Assembly: GCA_963728445.1 (NCBI GenBank)
Contig: CAVSJO010000007.1
Span: 124,001-188,000 of the forward strand
Reading direction: 5' to 3'
DNA: 64,000 nucleotides
Source of the DNA: CAVSJO01 sp963728445
GTDB taxonomy: Bacteria; Gemmatimonadota; Gemmatimonadetes; Longimicrobiales; RSA9
Shown: positions 17,304 to 25,963 of the stretch, piece after piece
Layout: every line of letters begins with the position of its first letter
Numbering within the stretch: position 1 is the first letter of the stretch
Notes under the pieces: model-generated
Told to the model about the DNA's origin: nothing
Seen by the model: the letters and a program-made list of their open reading frames with translations, nothing else
Databases searched by the model: none
Made by a program: the position numbers and the translations under genes

Positions 17304-18377
17304 GTGTCGAGGATCGCGGTGGTGCCCGGAGACGGGATCGGCGGAGAGGTCGTGCCGGAGGCGGTGAAGGTGCTGCGCGCCCTCGCCCCCGATCACGGTC
17401 TCGAGCTCTCTTTCGAAGAGTGGGATCTGGGGGCGGAGCGCTATCTCCGCACCGGAACCACCATCACCGACGACGAGATGGCCCGTCTCGGGGAGTCGGA
17501 CGCCGTGCTCCTCGGGGCGTTGGGTGATCCGCGCGTGCCGGGCAACGAGCACGCCCGGGACATCCTGCTCGGGATGCGCTTCCGCCTCGACCTGTACGTC
17601 AACCTCCGGCCGATCCGCCTCTTCGACGCGGCGCACTCGCCGCTGAAGGGGGTCGGGCCCCAGGACGTCGACATGGTCATCTTCCGGGAGAACACGGAAG
17701 GCCTGTACGTGGGGGTGGGCGGAGCGTTCAAGAAGGGCACGCCGGACGAGATCGCCATCGAGGAGGACGTGAACACGCGCAAGGGCGTGGAGCGCATCGT
17801 CCGGGCCGCGTTCGAGTACGCGGCGCGGAACGGCCGCCGCCGCGTCACGCTCGCCGACAAGGCGAACGCCATGCGCAACGCCGGCGACCTGTGGCGCCGC
17901 GTCTTCGCGGCGGTCGGGGACGAGTACCCGGCCGTGGAGCGCGAGGCCCTGTACGTCGACATGGTCGCCATGGACATGATCCGCCGTCCGTCCCGCTACG
18001 ACGTGGTGGTGGCCGGGAACCTCTTCGGCGACATCCTCAGCGACCTCGCTGCCGGCCTGGTCGGCGGGCTTGGCCTCGCACCGTCCGCGAACCTGCACCC
18101 GGGCCGGATCGGCGTGTTCGAGCCCGTCCACGGCTCGGCCCCGGACATCGTAGGAACGGGCCGTGCCAATCCGCTCGCCGCCATCATGGCGGGCGCCATG
18201 ATGCTGGACTTCCTCGGCGCGCCGTCCGCCGCCGAGGCGGTGCAGCGCGCCGTGGCGGCCGCTCTCGCCGGCGGTCACACGACCGCGGACCTCGGCGGGA
18301 CGCTCTCCACCGCCGGGGTCGGCGACTGGGTCGCCGAAGCCGCGCGCCGCACTCCTGACGAACCATCACGAACGTAG
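17304..18377 (+). CDS. isocitrate/isopropylmalate dehydrogenase family protein
   Basis: 357-residue NAD(P)-dependent beta-decarboxylating dehydrogenase. Visible family features: IAVVPGDGIGGE at the N-terminus, MRFRLDLYVNLRPIRLF with substrate-binding Arg residues, FRENTEGLYVG with the catalytic Tyr, ADKANAMR with the catalytic Lys, NLFGDILSDLAAGLVGGLG with the metal Asp residues, and FEPVHGSAPDI in the coenzyme loop. The GTG at 17304 starts right at the first strand. Substrate choice (3-isopropylmalate, isocitrate, homoisocitrate, tartrate or D-malate) is not certain. No leuA, leuC or leuD is nearby, so I do not call it leuB. A thiolase follows 13 bp downstream. Confidence 0.85.
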   Translation: MSRIAVVPGDGIGGEVVPEAVKVLRALAPDHGLELSFEEWDLGAERYLRTGTTITDDEMARLGESDAVLLGALGDPRVPGNEHARDILLGMRFRLDLYVNLRPIRLFDAAHSPLKGVGPQDVDMVIFRENTEGLYVGVGGAFKKGTPDEIAIEEDVNTRKGVERIVRAAFEYAARNGRRRVTLADKANAMRNAGDLWRRVFAAVGDEYPAVEREALYVDMVAMDMIRRPSRYDVVVAGNLFGDILSDLAAGLVGGLGLAPSANLHPGRIGVFEPVHGSAPDIVGTGRANPLAAIMAGAMMLDFLGAPSAAEAVQRAVAAALAGGHTTADLGGTLSTAGVGDWVAEAARRTPDEPSRT

Positions 18378-18390
18378 AGGAACAGCCGCA

Positions 18391-19599
18391 ATGGGCACAC
18401 AGAATCAGTCGAAGGACGTCGTCTTCCTGTCGGGCCGCCGAACGCCGTTCGGCACGTTCGGCGGCACGCTGAAGGACTTTACGGCCACCGATCTGGGCGC
18501 GCACGCCGCGGCCGCCGCCCTCGAATCCGCGGGCGTGGCACCGGATCAGGTCGACCAGGTCGTCTTCGGAAACGCGCTCCAGACCTCCGCTGACGCGATC
18601 TATCTGGCCCGCCACGTCGGACTCCGCGCGGGTCTGCCCGTCGAGGTGCCGGCCGTCACGGTCAACCGGCTGTGCGGCTCGGGCTTCGAGTCCATCGCCC
18701 AGGGAGCCGCCCAGATCCTTCTCGGCCAGGCCGACGTCACGCTCTGCGGCGGCGCCGAGTCCATGAGCCAGGCCCCCCACGTGGTACGGGGGGCGCGCTG
18801 GGGGGCACTGCGCCTTGGCGAGGCGGGTCAGTTCTTCGAGGACCTGCTCTGGCAGGCGCTCACGGACACGCAGTGCAACCTGTCCATGGCACAGACCGCC
18901 GAGAAGCTGGCCGACGAGTACGGCGTCACCCGCGAGGAAGCGGACCGCATCGCGTACGACTCGCAGCAGCGCGCGAAGAAGGCGTGGGACAACGGCTGGT
19001 TCGACGCCGAGGTCGCGCCGATCACCGTGAAGACGCGCAAGGGCGACGTCGAGTTCGCGAGCGACGAGCACATGCGCCCGGACACGACGCTCGAAGCTCT
19101 CGCGAAGCTGCGCCCGTACTTCCGCAAGGACGGCCTCGTCACGGCCGGAAACGCGTCCGGAATCGGCGACGGCGCTGCCGCCGTCGTCCTGGCGAGCGCG
19201 GAATGGGCCGAGCAGAACGGCCGGAAGCCGATCGGGCGGCTGGTCTCGTGGGGTGTGGCCGGCGTCGACCCGTCGATCATGGGCATCGGGCCCGCGCCCG
19301 CCGCGCGCAAGGCGCTGGACGCCGCCGGGATGACGCTGGACGACATGGAGATCGTCGAGGTCAACGAGGCCTTCGCTCCCCAGGTCGGGGCCGTGGCAAA
19401 GGAGCTCGATCTCGACATGGAGAAGACGAACGTGAACGGCGGCGCCATCGCGCTGACCCATCCCCTTGCAGCGTCCGGCTCGCGCATCACCGTGCACCTG
19501 CTCCACGAGCTGCGCCGCCGCGGGGGCCGCTTCGCCCTCGGTAGCGCCTGCATCGGCGGTGGCCAGGGCATGGCCGTGGTAGTCGAGGCGTTCGAGTAG
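18391..19599 (+). CDS. acetyl-CoA acetyltransferase (thiolase)
   Basis: 402-residue thiolase that condenses two acetyl-CoA to acetoacetyl-CoA or runs in reverse for beta-oxidation. Catalytic residues are all present: C95 in VNRLCGSGFES, the His in ALTHPLAASG and the second Cys in SACIGGGQG. Length and motifs fit the biosynthetic/AtoB-PhaA group. A stretch AEENGRA-like before the ATG gives a modest ribosome binding site (GAGGAA). With the 3-hydroxybutyryl-CoA dehydrogenase 2 kb downstream and the enoyl-CoA hydratase at 34 kb it could make a short-chain acyl-CoA route. Confidence 0.92.
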   Translation: MGTQNQSKDVVFLSGRRTPFGTFGGTLKDFTATDLGAHAAAAALESAGVAPDQVDQVVFGNALQTSADAIYLARHVGLRAGLPVEVPAVTVNRLCGSGFESIAQGAAQILLGQADVTLCGGAESMSQAPHVVRGARWGALRLGEAGQFFEDLLWQALTDTQCNLSMAQTAEKLADEYGVTREEADRIAYDSQQRAKKAWDNGWFDAEVAPITVKTRKGDVEFASDEHMRPDTTLEALAKLRPYFRKDGLVTAGNASGIGDGAAAVVLASAEWAEQNGRKPIGRLVSWGVAGVDPSIMGIGPAPAARKALDAAGMTLDDMEIVEVNEAFAPQVGAVAKELDLDMEKTNVNGGAIALTHPLAASGSRITVHLLHELRRRGGRFALGSACIGGGQGMAVVVEAFE

Positions 19600-19689
19600 G
19601 CGACGCCGGCGCCGCCGGGTCGTTGCGTGCGCCGTGGCACGCGCCCGCCGCGCGCGCTCGGCCGACTTGTCCCGGACAAAGGAGAACCG

Positions 19690-20613
19690 ATGCTGGAGCT
19701 CTTGATACCCGTTGGCGTGGCCGCCGTGGCCCTCATCGCCTCCAGCCTGCGCGTCCTGCGCGAGTATGAGCGCGGGGTCGTGTTCCGGCTGGGCCGTCTC
19801 GTCAATCCGAAGGGGCCCGGCCTCATCTTCCTCGTGCCCCTCGGCGTCGAGCGCATGGTCAAGGTGCCGCTGCGCATCGTCGCCATGGACATCCCGCCAC
19901 AGGACGTCATCACGCGGGACAATGTCTCGGTCAAGGTGAACGCGGTGGTCTATTTCCGTGTCATCGACTCGGTCAAGGCCGTCATGGAGATCGAGGACTA
20001 CCTCTTCGCCACGAGCCAGCTGGCGCAGACGACGCTGCGCAGCGTCGTCGGCCAGGCCGACATGGATCAGCTTCTCTCCGAGCGCGAGCACTTCAACAGC
20101 ATTCTCCGCGAGCTGCTCGACGTGGGTACGGATCCGTGGGGCATCGAGGTCACGGCCGTCGAGGTCAAGGACATCGATCTCCCCCAGGAGATGAAGCGCG
20201 CGATGGCGCGTCAGGCGGAGGCGGAGCGAGAGCGCCGCGCCAAGGTCATCGCCGCGGAGGGCGAGTTCCAGGCCTCCACGAAGCTCGCGAAGGCTGCCGC
20301 GGTCATCGGCCGCCACCCCGCCGCCCTCCAGCTGCGCTTTCTCCAGACCGTCACCGAGATCGCCGCCGAGAACAACTCGACCACGCTCTTCCCGATTCCC
20401 ATGGACCTCTTCGGGCCGCTGCTCAAGAAATTCGGGGGCTACCCCACGGCGGAGCCGCCCGAAAGCGACCTGGAAGAGATCGAGGAGATCGAGCAGCTTG
20501 AGGAGCGGGCGCTCGGTGGCCAACGGCAGAAGCTGGAGGCAGGCCCCGCGCCCGACCGTCTGCCTGACCGGGCCGCCGGGGACGAGGCCAGGTCCCGCCC
20601 CGCCGAGCCGTAG
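19690..20613 (+). CDS. SPFH/band 7 family protein (slipin)
   Basis: 307-residue stomatin-like membrane protein. One N-terminal hydrophobic segment (about 3-20) is followed by the band 7 domain, which opens with EYERGVVFRLGRL and continues through DVITRDNVSVKVNAVVYFRV. A helical region rich in Glu, Ala and Arg (AMARQAEAERERRAKVIAAEGE) and an acidic tail (DLEEIEEIEQLEE) complete it. Such proteins form membrane rings and influence lipid microdomains or protease activity. No NfeD protease partner is adjacent. AAGGAGA five bases before the ATG at 19690 sets the start. The next gene begins five bases after the stop. Confidence 0.9.
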   Translation: MLELLIPVGVAAVALIASSLRVLREYERGVVFRLGRLVNPKGPGLIFLVPLGVERMVKVPLRIVAMDIPPQDVITRDNVSVKVNAVVYFRVIDSVKAVMEIEDYLFATSQLAQTTLRSVVGQADMDQLLSEREHFNSILRELLDVGTDPWGIEVTAVEVKDIDLPQEMKRAMARQAEAERERRAKVIAAEGEFQASTKLAKAAAVIGRHPAALQLRFLQTVTEIAAENNSTTLFPIPMDLFGPLLKKFGGYPTAEPPESDLEEIEEIEQLEERALGGQRQKLEAGPAPDRLPDRAAGDEARSRPAEP

Positions 20614-20618
20614 CCGGC

Positions 20619-21521
20619 GTGTCCACGCGCGACCCATCCGGTCCCGGATCCCCTGCGCCGGACCCGGCGGCGTCCGGCGACCGGAGTGTCAGCCGGCGCG
20701 AGCTCGAGCTCGTCGTGCGACGCGCCGCTGAGCTGTCCGCCGCGGAGGTGGACGCCGAGGACCGCATCCCCGAGGCGGAGCTGCTCCGCATCGCCAGCGA
20801 GCTGGGCCTGCCTGCCCGCTACGTGCGGCAGGCGCTGTACGAGCTCGACGAACCGCGCACCCGCGACAACTGGCTGCTCCAGCGCATCGGGGCCGGGCGG
20901 GTCGTGCTGTCCCGCGCGGTGCCCGGCGACCCGCAGCGCGTGCTGGACGGCCTCGAGCGCTACCTCAACGACGACGAGTACTTCAGAACCGTCCGCCGCC
21001 GCGGCGAGCGCGCCACGTTCGAGCCCCAGGCCGACGTCGCGGCAACCGTCGCCCGCGCCCTGCGCGGCAACCGCTCCAAGAATTCCCTCGCAGGGCTGCA
21101 CGGCGTCGGCATGGCCGTGCGGCCGCTCCCGGACCAGCACGCCCACGTGCAGCTCGAGCTCGATCTGTCGGACCGCCGCCGCAACGCCCTCGTCGCAGGC
21201 ACGATCATCGGCGGCGCCGGCGGGACCGCCGTCGGTGTGGGCCTCGGCGCCGTGTCCGCCATCCTCATCGGCGGTTCGGCGCCCGGCCCCGACATGACGC
21301 TCGCGCTCACCATGGGCGGCGGCATCGTCGGTCTGGGGGCAGGCCTGTCCGCCGGCCTCGCCGGCGCCCGCGCGTGGTTCCGCGGCGTCGTCTCCGGGGT
21401 GAAGACCGAAGCCGAAGGCCTCCTCGACCGCGTCGAGCGCCGGGAGCCCCTCGAGCGCCCCGCCTCTCCGCTCCGCCGCAGGGTCGAGCGCTATCTGGGC
21501 CGGCTGACGGGCGGCGCCTGA
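20619..21521 (+). CDS. hypothetical membrane protein downstream of slipin
   Basis: 300 residues, family not recognised. The N-terminal 190 residues are soluble and charged. They begin with a region (SRRELELVVRRAAELSA) followed by a helical segment, RIPEAELLRIASELGLP, that resembles a small winged or SHOCT-like unit. Two Gly/Ala-rich hydrophobic segments follow (around AGTIIGGAGGTAVGVGLGAV and GGGIVGLGAGLSAGLAGA, about 195-255), typical of a helical hairpin in the membrane, then a basic tail. The GTG start lies five bases after the slipin stop, so the two are probably made together, perhaps as partners at the membrane. Confidence 0.75.
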   Translation: MSTRDPSGPGSPAPDPAASGDRSVSRRELELVVRRAAELSAAEVDAEDRIPEAELLRIASELGLPARYVRQALYELDEPRTRDNWLLQRIGAGRVVLSRAVPGDPQRVLDGLERYLNDDEYFRTVRRRGERATFEPQADVAATVARALRGNRSKNSLAGLHGVGMAVRPLPDQHAHVQLELDLSDRRRNALVAGTIIGGAGGTAVGVGLGAVSAILIGGSAPGPDMTLALTMGGGIVGLGAGLSAGLAGARAWFRGVVSGVKTEAEGLLDRVERREPLERPASPLRRRVERYLGRLTGGA

Positions 21522-21663
21522 ACGGGGGCTTCCCGCTCCGCTCCGGGTCGCCTGCCGCCGTTTGATTCCCCGCTCCCTGCACGTCATTATTCGCCTGCCT
21601 CTCCGGCCCGCAGCGGCGGGCCGCCGGGGCGTCGAACCATCCGAAAATCAGACGGAGGCACAG

Positions 21664-22515
21664 ATGGCGGAGATACGCAGGGTGGCGGTCCTCGGCTGCG
21701 GCCTGATGGGCCGCGGGATCGCCGAGGTCTCGGCGAAGTCCGGCTACGAGACCTGGGTGCGGGAGGTCAGCGAGGAGCTCGCAGCGAAGGGCAGGGCGTC
21801 CATCGAGAAGAGCCTGGGGCGGGCGGTCGAGAAGGGGAAGCTGGAGGCGTCCGAGCGGGACGAGGCCCTGGGACGACTCCACTTCACGACGTCGCTGTCC
21901 GACCTGAAGGAGGCCGACATCGTGGTGGAGGCGGTCACGGAGGACATCGAGCTGAAGAACGCCATGTTCTCGGAGCTCGACGGACTGTGCTCCGAGGAGA
22001 CGATCTTCGCCAGTAACACCAGCTCCCTCACCATCACCGACATGGCCGCGGCGACGAGTCGCCCCGATCGCTTCGTCGGACTCCACTTCTTCAATCCGGT
22101 CCCGGTCATGAAGCTCGTGGAGGTCGTGCGCACCATCGCGACCAGCGACGAGACGTTCCGCCGCGCCTACGACTTCGCGGCGTCCCTCGGCAAGGAGCCC
22201 ATCGAGGCCAAGGACACCTCGGGCTTCGTGGTGAACCGGCTCCTCGTCCCCTACATGCTGGACGCCATCCGCGTCCTCGAGCAGGGCCTCGCATCCGCCG
22301 AGGACATCGACAAGGCGATGACTCTCGGCACCGGCTATCCGATGGGGCCCTTCGTCCTCAGCGACTTCGTGGGCATCGACACGCTCTACAAGATTTCCGA
22401 GATCATGTTCGAGGAGTTCCGCGAGCCCCGCTTCGCGCCGCCGCCGCTGCTCAAGCGAATGGTCTCCATGGGGTACTATGGCAGGAAGTCGGGCCGCGGG
22501 TTCTACGAGTACTAG
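21664..22515 (+). CDS. 3-hydroxybutyryl-CoA dehydrogenase
   Basis: 283-residue NAD(P)-dependent enzyme interconverting acetoacetyl-CoA and 3-hydroxybutyryl-CoA. It has the Rossmann motif in VAVLGCGLMGRGIAE, the SNTSSLTITDMA segment, the catalytic His in GLHFFNPVPVMKLVEVV and the conserved NRLLVPYMLDAIRVLEQG dimer region. Length matches Hbd/PaaH of butyrate, PHB or beta-oxidation pathways. GGAGG six bases before the ATG at 21664 sets the start. A 7-bp stem (21605-21611 with 21616-21622) lies in its 5' region with no known meaning. A thiolase lies 2 kb upstream on the same strand. Confidence 0.92.
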   Translation: MAEIRRVAVLGCGLMGRGIAEVSAKSGYETWVREVSEELAAKGRASIEKSLGRAVEKGKLEASERDEALGRLHFTTSLSDLKEADIVVEAVTEDIELKNAMFSELDGLCSEETIFASNTSSLTITDMAAATSRPDRFVGLHFFNPVPVMKLVEVVRTIATSDETFRRAYDFAASLGKEPIEAKDTSGFVVNRLLVPYMLDAIRVLEQGLASAEDIDKAMTLGTGYPMGPFVLSDFVGIDTLYKISEIMFEEFREPRFAPPPLLKRMVSMGYYGRKSGRGFYEY

Positions 22516-22539
22516 GAGAGCGCCGGAGCGCGCGCGCTT

Positions 22540-23649
22540 CTACAGCGCGAAGAACGCCATGCCGAGAATCAGATACACGGCCAGCAGCTGCACCCCCTCC
22601 ATGTAGTTCGACTCGCCGTCGTCGGCGATGGCGGAGATGACGGTCACGGCGATGATGACCGACACCACTTCCATCGTCGTGAAGATCAGGTCCATGGGGT
22701 GAGGACCGATGGCATAGCTGAGGAAGACCAGGAGGGGTGCGACGAACAGGGCGACCTGGATGGACGAGCCGATCGCGATGTTGAGAGCGGCGTCCATCCG
22801 GTCCTGGATGGCCATCAGGACCGCGGTCGAATGCTCCGCGGCGTTGCCGATGATGGCCAGCAGGATCACGCCCACGAAGACTTCGTTCCAGCCGAGCTGC
22901 CGGGCCGTCACGTCCGTGGCCCCCACGAGCAGCTCCGCCATGACCGCGACACCGGCCGTCGATGCCAGAAGCAGAAGGACCGCCCCCCACGCACTCGGCC
23001 GGTGCCGTCGCGGTGCGTCGACGGCTCCCGAGCCCGGCTCTGCGTCGTCGGCCGGGCCCGCGTAGAGGTAACGGTGCGTGCGGAGCGTGAAGAAGAGGCT
23101 GACGATGTACGTCGCCATCAGGACGATGGCGATCTCCAGGCTCAGGTCCTGCTCGGTCCCGTCGCCCGCGCCTGACACGAGGTGGAAGAGCGCCGGGACC
23201 ACCAGACCGATCGCGCTCAGGATGAGCAGCGTCGCCGCCATGCTCGCCGCCGTCCGATTGAACCGCTGCGCCGGGCGGCGAAGCCCGCCGATGAACGCGC
23301 TCAGCCCGAAGACCAGCAGGATGTTGCCGATGATCGAGCCGGTGATCGTCGCCTTCACCAGGTCGTAGAGCCCGGCGTGGACCGCCAGCCCCGCGATGAT
23401 CAGCTCCGCCGCGTTCCCGAACGTCGCGTTCAGCAGACCCCCGATCCCCTCGCCGAAGCGCGTCGCGAGACGGTCCGTCGCCCGCCCCATCAGCCCCGCC
23501 AGCGGGACGATGCCGAGCGCCGACGTCACGAACACGGCCACGGGACTCGCGTGCACGACGAGGTCCAGCGCCAGGGCCACCGGCACGAAGCCCAGGAGGA
23601 CGAGGATCAGGTTCTCCCTGACGAAACGGCCCGGCTGCGATCCCGTCAG
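22540..23649 (-). CDS. cax: calcium/proton exchanger
   Basis: 369-residue CaCA-superfamily antiporter with about 11 membrane helices, exporting Ca2+ in exchange for H+. Both repeat signatures are present: GLLNATFGNAAELIIAGLA in the first half and GNAAEHSTAVLMAIQDRMD in the second, with the acidic residues that bind the ion. No ATG, GTG or TTG lies at a sensible position. The CTG at 23649 overlaps the stop of the upstream gene (CTGA) and has GGGGAG eight bases before it, so it is the best start. Later in-frame GTG codons would cut into the first helix. Confidence 0.9.
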   Translation of the reverse strand: MTGSQPGRFVRENLILVLLGFVPVALALDLVVHASPVAVFVTSALGIVPLAGLMGRATDRLATRFGEGIGGLLNATFGNAAELIIAGLAVHAGLYDLVKATITGSIIGNILLVFGLSAFIGGLRRPAQRFNRTAASMAATLLILSAIGLVVPALFHLVSGAGDGTEQDLSLEIAIVLMATYIVSLFFTLRTHRYLYAGPADDAEPGSGAVDAPRRHRPSAWGAVLLLLASTAGVAVMAELLVGATDVTARQLGWNEVFVGVILLAIIGNAAEHSTAVLMAIQDRMDAALNIAIGSSIQVALFVAPLLVFLSYAIGPHPMDLIFTTMEVVSVIIAVTVISAIADDGESNYMEGVQLLAVYLILGMAFFAL

Positions 23650-24380
23650 GGCAGAGTCTCCCCGCGATGGAGCGCGAACGTGTAGCTCCGGTACTCCTCC
23701 CGATTCGACAGATAGTCCTCCACCCACACCTCGAACGGGGGGAGCGGCAGATGGCTCTCCAGATCCTGAACCACGAGCATCGCGAGCTGGAGCCGGTCCC
23801 GCGCCCCGAAGTCGATCGGCCTCCCCTCCAGCACCCGGCCCACCAGCGCACGGAACTCGCCGTCCCCCATGAGCGCGATCAGGTGCATGACCTGGTCGAT
23901 CCGGTACGAGTCGTACACGGACTGCAGGTGGGACAGCGACGGCTCCGCCACCTCCTTCCCAAGGTCCGGCAGCAGACGGGCAGAGTGCCGCGACAGCATC
24001 CGCCGGAACCAGCGCCGCGCGTCCTCCGAGAAGCCGTGGCGCCTCTGGTACGTTGCCATGGCCGACTCCAGCAGCGCCGTCAGCAGTGGCCGCCCCAGGC
24101 CCCGTGCACGCGCTCCCACCTCCGCCTCCGTCTCCTCCATGAACAGATCCGCCGTCCGAACCGGTGAGGCGCCCGCCCCGGCGCTCGCCGGCCGGAACGC
24201 GAAGTAACCGCGCCAGTCGTCCAGCGCCGACGGGTACGTCACCAGGAACACCGTCCAGCGCTCGTCTGCCCGCTCCAGGAACGTGAACGAGCGGCACCGC
24301 CCCCCCGGCGGCAGATCCGTGTCGGGCGGCTGACTCTCGAGCTCGAGAACGCGCTGGTCGGGGTCGACGGTGCGGCTCAT
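23646..24380 (-). CDS. hypothetical protein upstream of cax
   Basis: 244-residue soluble protein with no family I recognise. It has a predicted beta-rich N-terminal part (SFTFLERADERWTVFLVTYP) and a helical C-terminal half (RIDQVMHLIALMGDGEFRALVGRVLEG). The ATG at 24380 has GAGAGG close upstream; earlier in-frame starts would run into the AT-rich intergenic region. Its stop overlaps the cax start by four bases, so it is probably cotranscribed and translationally coupled with the exchanger. Function unknown. Confidence 0.75.
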   Translation of the reverse strand: MSRTVDPDQRVLELESQPPDTDLPPGGRCRSFTFLERADERWTVFLVTYPSALDDWRGYFAFRPASAGAGASPVRTADLFMEETEAEVGARARGLGRPLLTALLESAMATYQRRHGFSEDARRWFRRMLSRHSARLLPDLGKEVAEPSLSHLQSVYDSYRIDQVMHLIALMGDGEFRALVGRVLEGRPIDFGARDRLQLAMLVVQDLESHLPLPPFEVWVEDYLSNREEYRSYTFALHRGETLP

Positions 24381-24786
24381 GCCTCTCGCGTGGCGCTCGG
24401 CCGCCGCCGCGGCGGCCGTTCCCTCCACGCTATCCGCAGCCGACCGGACCGTCAAGCGCCCCCGCTCCATTCCAAAATTCACTAATTTTTCCACGCGCGG
24501 CCACCGTCCCGAAACCCCATCCCGGTGGCGCGTAAAGGCACGCCACAGCACCGTTTCCGTTTCGTGATACGGCCCTCCGCCCGAACCCCGAAATTCCTCG
24601 GAACCCGCGACTGTCGGGCGCGTGCAACAATCGCGTAAGTTATTGAAAACAAATGACATAGTTGTAAGTACTTGAGGTGGCGGCGATTAGCCGGAAGCCT
24701 TGACGCGATCGTGACCGGTGCGTACGTTGAGGGCGCGTCAGACCGAACCGCTACGACCGTCCTCGCTCGAGTCCCACCTCGAGGCG
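24381..24786. other. AT-rich intergenic region between divergent genes
   Basis: About 400 bases with clearly lower GC than the rest, especially 24470-24500 and 24620-24680. It holds two imperfect 11-bp direct repeats, GTAAGTTATTG (24635-24645) and GTAAGTACTTG (24664-24674), 29 bases apart. I see no convincing gene or RNA. It should contain promoters for the two diverging genes, but no box pair is good enough to name. Confidence 0.6.
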
Positions 24787-25020
24787 ATGGGCATGGTTTC
24801 CACACCGTTTTCCACAATTTTCCAGATGATCGACGTGGATCAGACCGACGAGAAGTGCGCCGTCGACCTGCGGGTGAGGCTTCCCCGCGCCCTGGCGGAT
24901 GAAGCGGAGGAAGTGCAGCGCCGGGATCCGGAGGCGCTGAGTCGGATTCTGGTGTACGGTCTGACGCGGCGAACGATCTACCGGCGACTGTCGGAACAGC
25001 GGCGGGACGCCGGAGCGTAG
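24787..25020 (+). CDS. small protein, possible ribbon-helix-helix fold
   Basis: Up to 77 residues. The C-terminal 50 read as one beta strand (VDLRVRLP) and two helices (RALADEAEEVQRRDPEALS and RILVYGLTRRTIYRRLSE), compatible with a ribbon-helix-helix DNA-binding fold. The start is uncertain. The ATG at 24787 has only GAGG two bases upstream, and the first 13 codons use AT-rich third positions unlike the rest. The ATG at 24826, directly after three TTTCCA repeats, would give a 64-residue protein and make the repeats upstream DNA. Function unknown; autoregulation is possible. Confidence 0.5.
   Translation: MGMVSTPFSTIFQMIDVDQTDEKCAVDLRVRLPRALADEAEEVQRRDPEALSRILVYGLTRRTIYRRLSEQRRDAGA
24796..24824 (+). 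repeat. three TTTCCA direct repeats with DnaA-box-like sequence
   Basis: TTTCCA starts at 24797, 24809 and 24819, about one helical turn apart. TTTTCCACA (24808-24816) differs from the DnaA box TTATCCACA at one base, and GTTTCCACA (24796-24804) at two. TTTTCCACG also occurs at 24487-24495. They fall in or just before the small gene above. Confidence 0.55.
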
Positions 25021-25163
25021 AGCGGATCTGGAGGGAACACCGGGGGCCGTACCGTGAGCGCGGAGGCGAAGGCGCTTGACGGGGAGCGGACCCGGGGCTT
25101 AGGGTTCGAGCGAGCGCGGGGTGGCGAAGGCGCCCCGGTGGGAAGCCGAGTTCGGCGGTCGCG

Positions 25164-25502
25164 ATGCCCGGGGATCGATCCGCAGAGGACGTTCTTCACG
25201 CGAAGTACCTGGACTGGTGCTCCGCGAGGATCGCAGATCTGTTTCTTCGGCTGACGCCGGACGAAGTCTACGAAATCGCGTTCGAGGCGGGGGGTGAGCC
25301 GGGTGGCGAACCTGCCGCCTCTGTCGTTGGGGGGAGGGTTGCCGAGGCGGCTGCGAGCCGCCTTTCCTATAGGTCCATGGTGGAGCGCGTAACGGAGCGC
25401 CTGTGGACGACGCTGCCGCGATTCGAGGCGTGGCGTACGGCGTACGAACGGGAGCCGGAGCGGTACGAGGCGGAGCTGCTGGGGTTCTGGCGGGAGGCCT
25501 GA
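25164..25502 (+). CDS. hypothetical protein
   Basis: 112 residues, soluble, acidic and mainly helical; no family recognised. The N-terminal part (HAKYLDWCSARIADLFLRLTPDEVYEIAFEAG) and the C-terminal part (RLWTTLPRFEAWRTAYEREPERY) have clear amphipathic helices, joined by a Gly-rich link (GGEPGGEPAASVVGG). It is rich in Arg, Glu and Trp. The ATG at 25164 lacks a strong ribosome binding site. It sits downstream of the small RHH-like gene with a 143-bp gap. A palindrome overlaps its stop. Confidence 0.62.
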   Translation: MPGDRSAEDVLHAKYLDWCSARIADLFLRLTPDEVYEIAFEAGGEPGGEPAASVVGGRVAEAAASRLSYRSMVERVTERLWTTLPRFEAWRTAYEREPERYEAELLGFWREA

Positions 25503-25518
25503 GGGCGACGTCGCCCTC
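25501..25518. terminator. 18-bp palindrome between convergent genes
   Basis: GAGGGCGACGTCGCCCTC is a perfect palindrome beginning in the stop codon of the gene ending at 25502 and lying 36 bp before the stop of the convergent gene at 25554. It could form a stem on either strand. It lacks a T-tract, so it may be a 3'-end hairpin rather than a classical terminator. Confidence 0.45.
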
Positions 25519-25553
25519 CGGACTCCGCGGGCGGGCCGGTGCTGCAGTGGGTC

Positions 25554-25799
25554 CTAATGCTCGCGTGCGCCGCGGAGGACGCGGGTCTGGTGCCACCAGG
25601 TGCCGACGAGGGAAGCCAGGCCGGCGATGCCGAGCAGGACGCCGATGAGGCCCCAGGCGAGGCCCCAGTCGCCGCGGTTGTTGGCATAGCCGCGGGCCGA
25701 GCTGGCCAGGCACGCGACCGACATGGCGAGCCAGAGCAATCCCACGATGATCCCGGCCGCCCAGGCCGCCGCCGTCCGCTTGCCGTCTTCCCGTGCCAT
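25554..25799 (-). CDS. small membrane protein
   Basis: 81 residues with two predicted membrane helices (AAAWAAGIIVGLLWLAMSVACL and GLAWGLIGVLLGIAGLASLVG) joined by a short polar loop, ending in a basic tail (HQTRVLRGAREH). GAGGAG three bases before the ATG at 25799 supports the start; the open frame extends upstream but without a better signal. No family is recognised. It converges on the gene ending at 25502. Confidence 0.68.
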   Translation of the reverse strand: MAREDGKRTAAAWAAGIIVGLLWLAMSVACLASSARGYANNRGDWGLAWGLIGVLLGIAGLASLVGTWWHQTRVLRGAREH

Positions 25800-25963
25800 C
25801 GTCTCCTCGATGTTTCCGTGGTCGAAGCGTGGCGAATATCGGGTGGATCCCGGCTCGCCGCAAGTCGGGGATGCGGCCCGTCGCGGGCTGGGGCGGGATT
25901 GCCGCTGCCGCCGGCGTCGCCTACGTTTCCCGCGCGCAGAACGCATCCCGAACGACGAACGAG

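Noticed and set aside
17304..18377. leuB as firm gene name
   Set aside because: The family has several substrates and no leuA, leuC or leuD is nearby.
25054..25254. Small open frame of 66 codons on the plus strand
   Set aside because: It overlaps the 25164 gene in another frame and has no ribosome binding site or recognisable structure.
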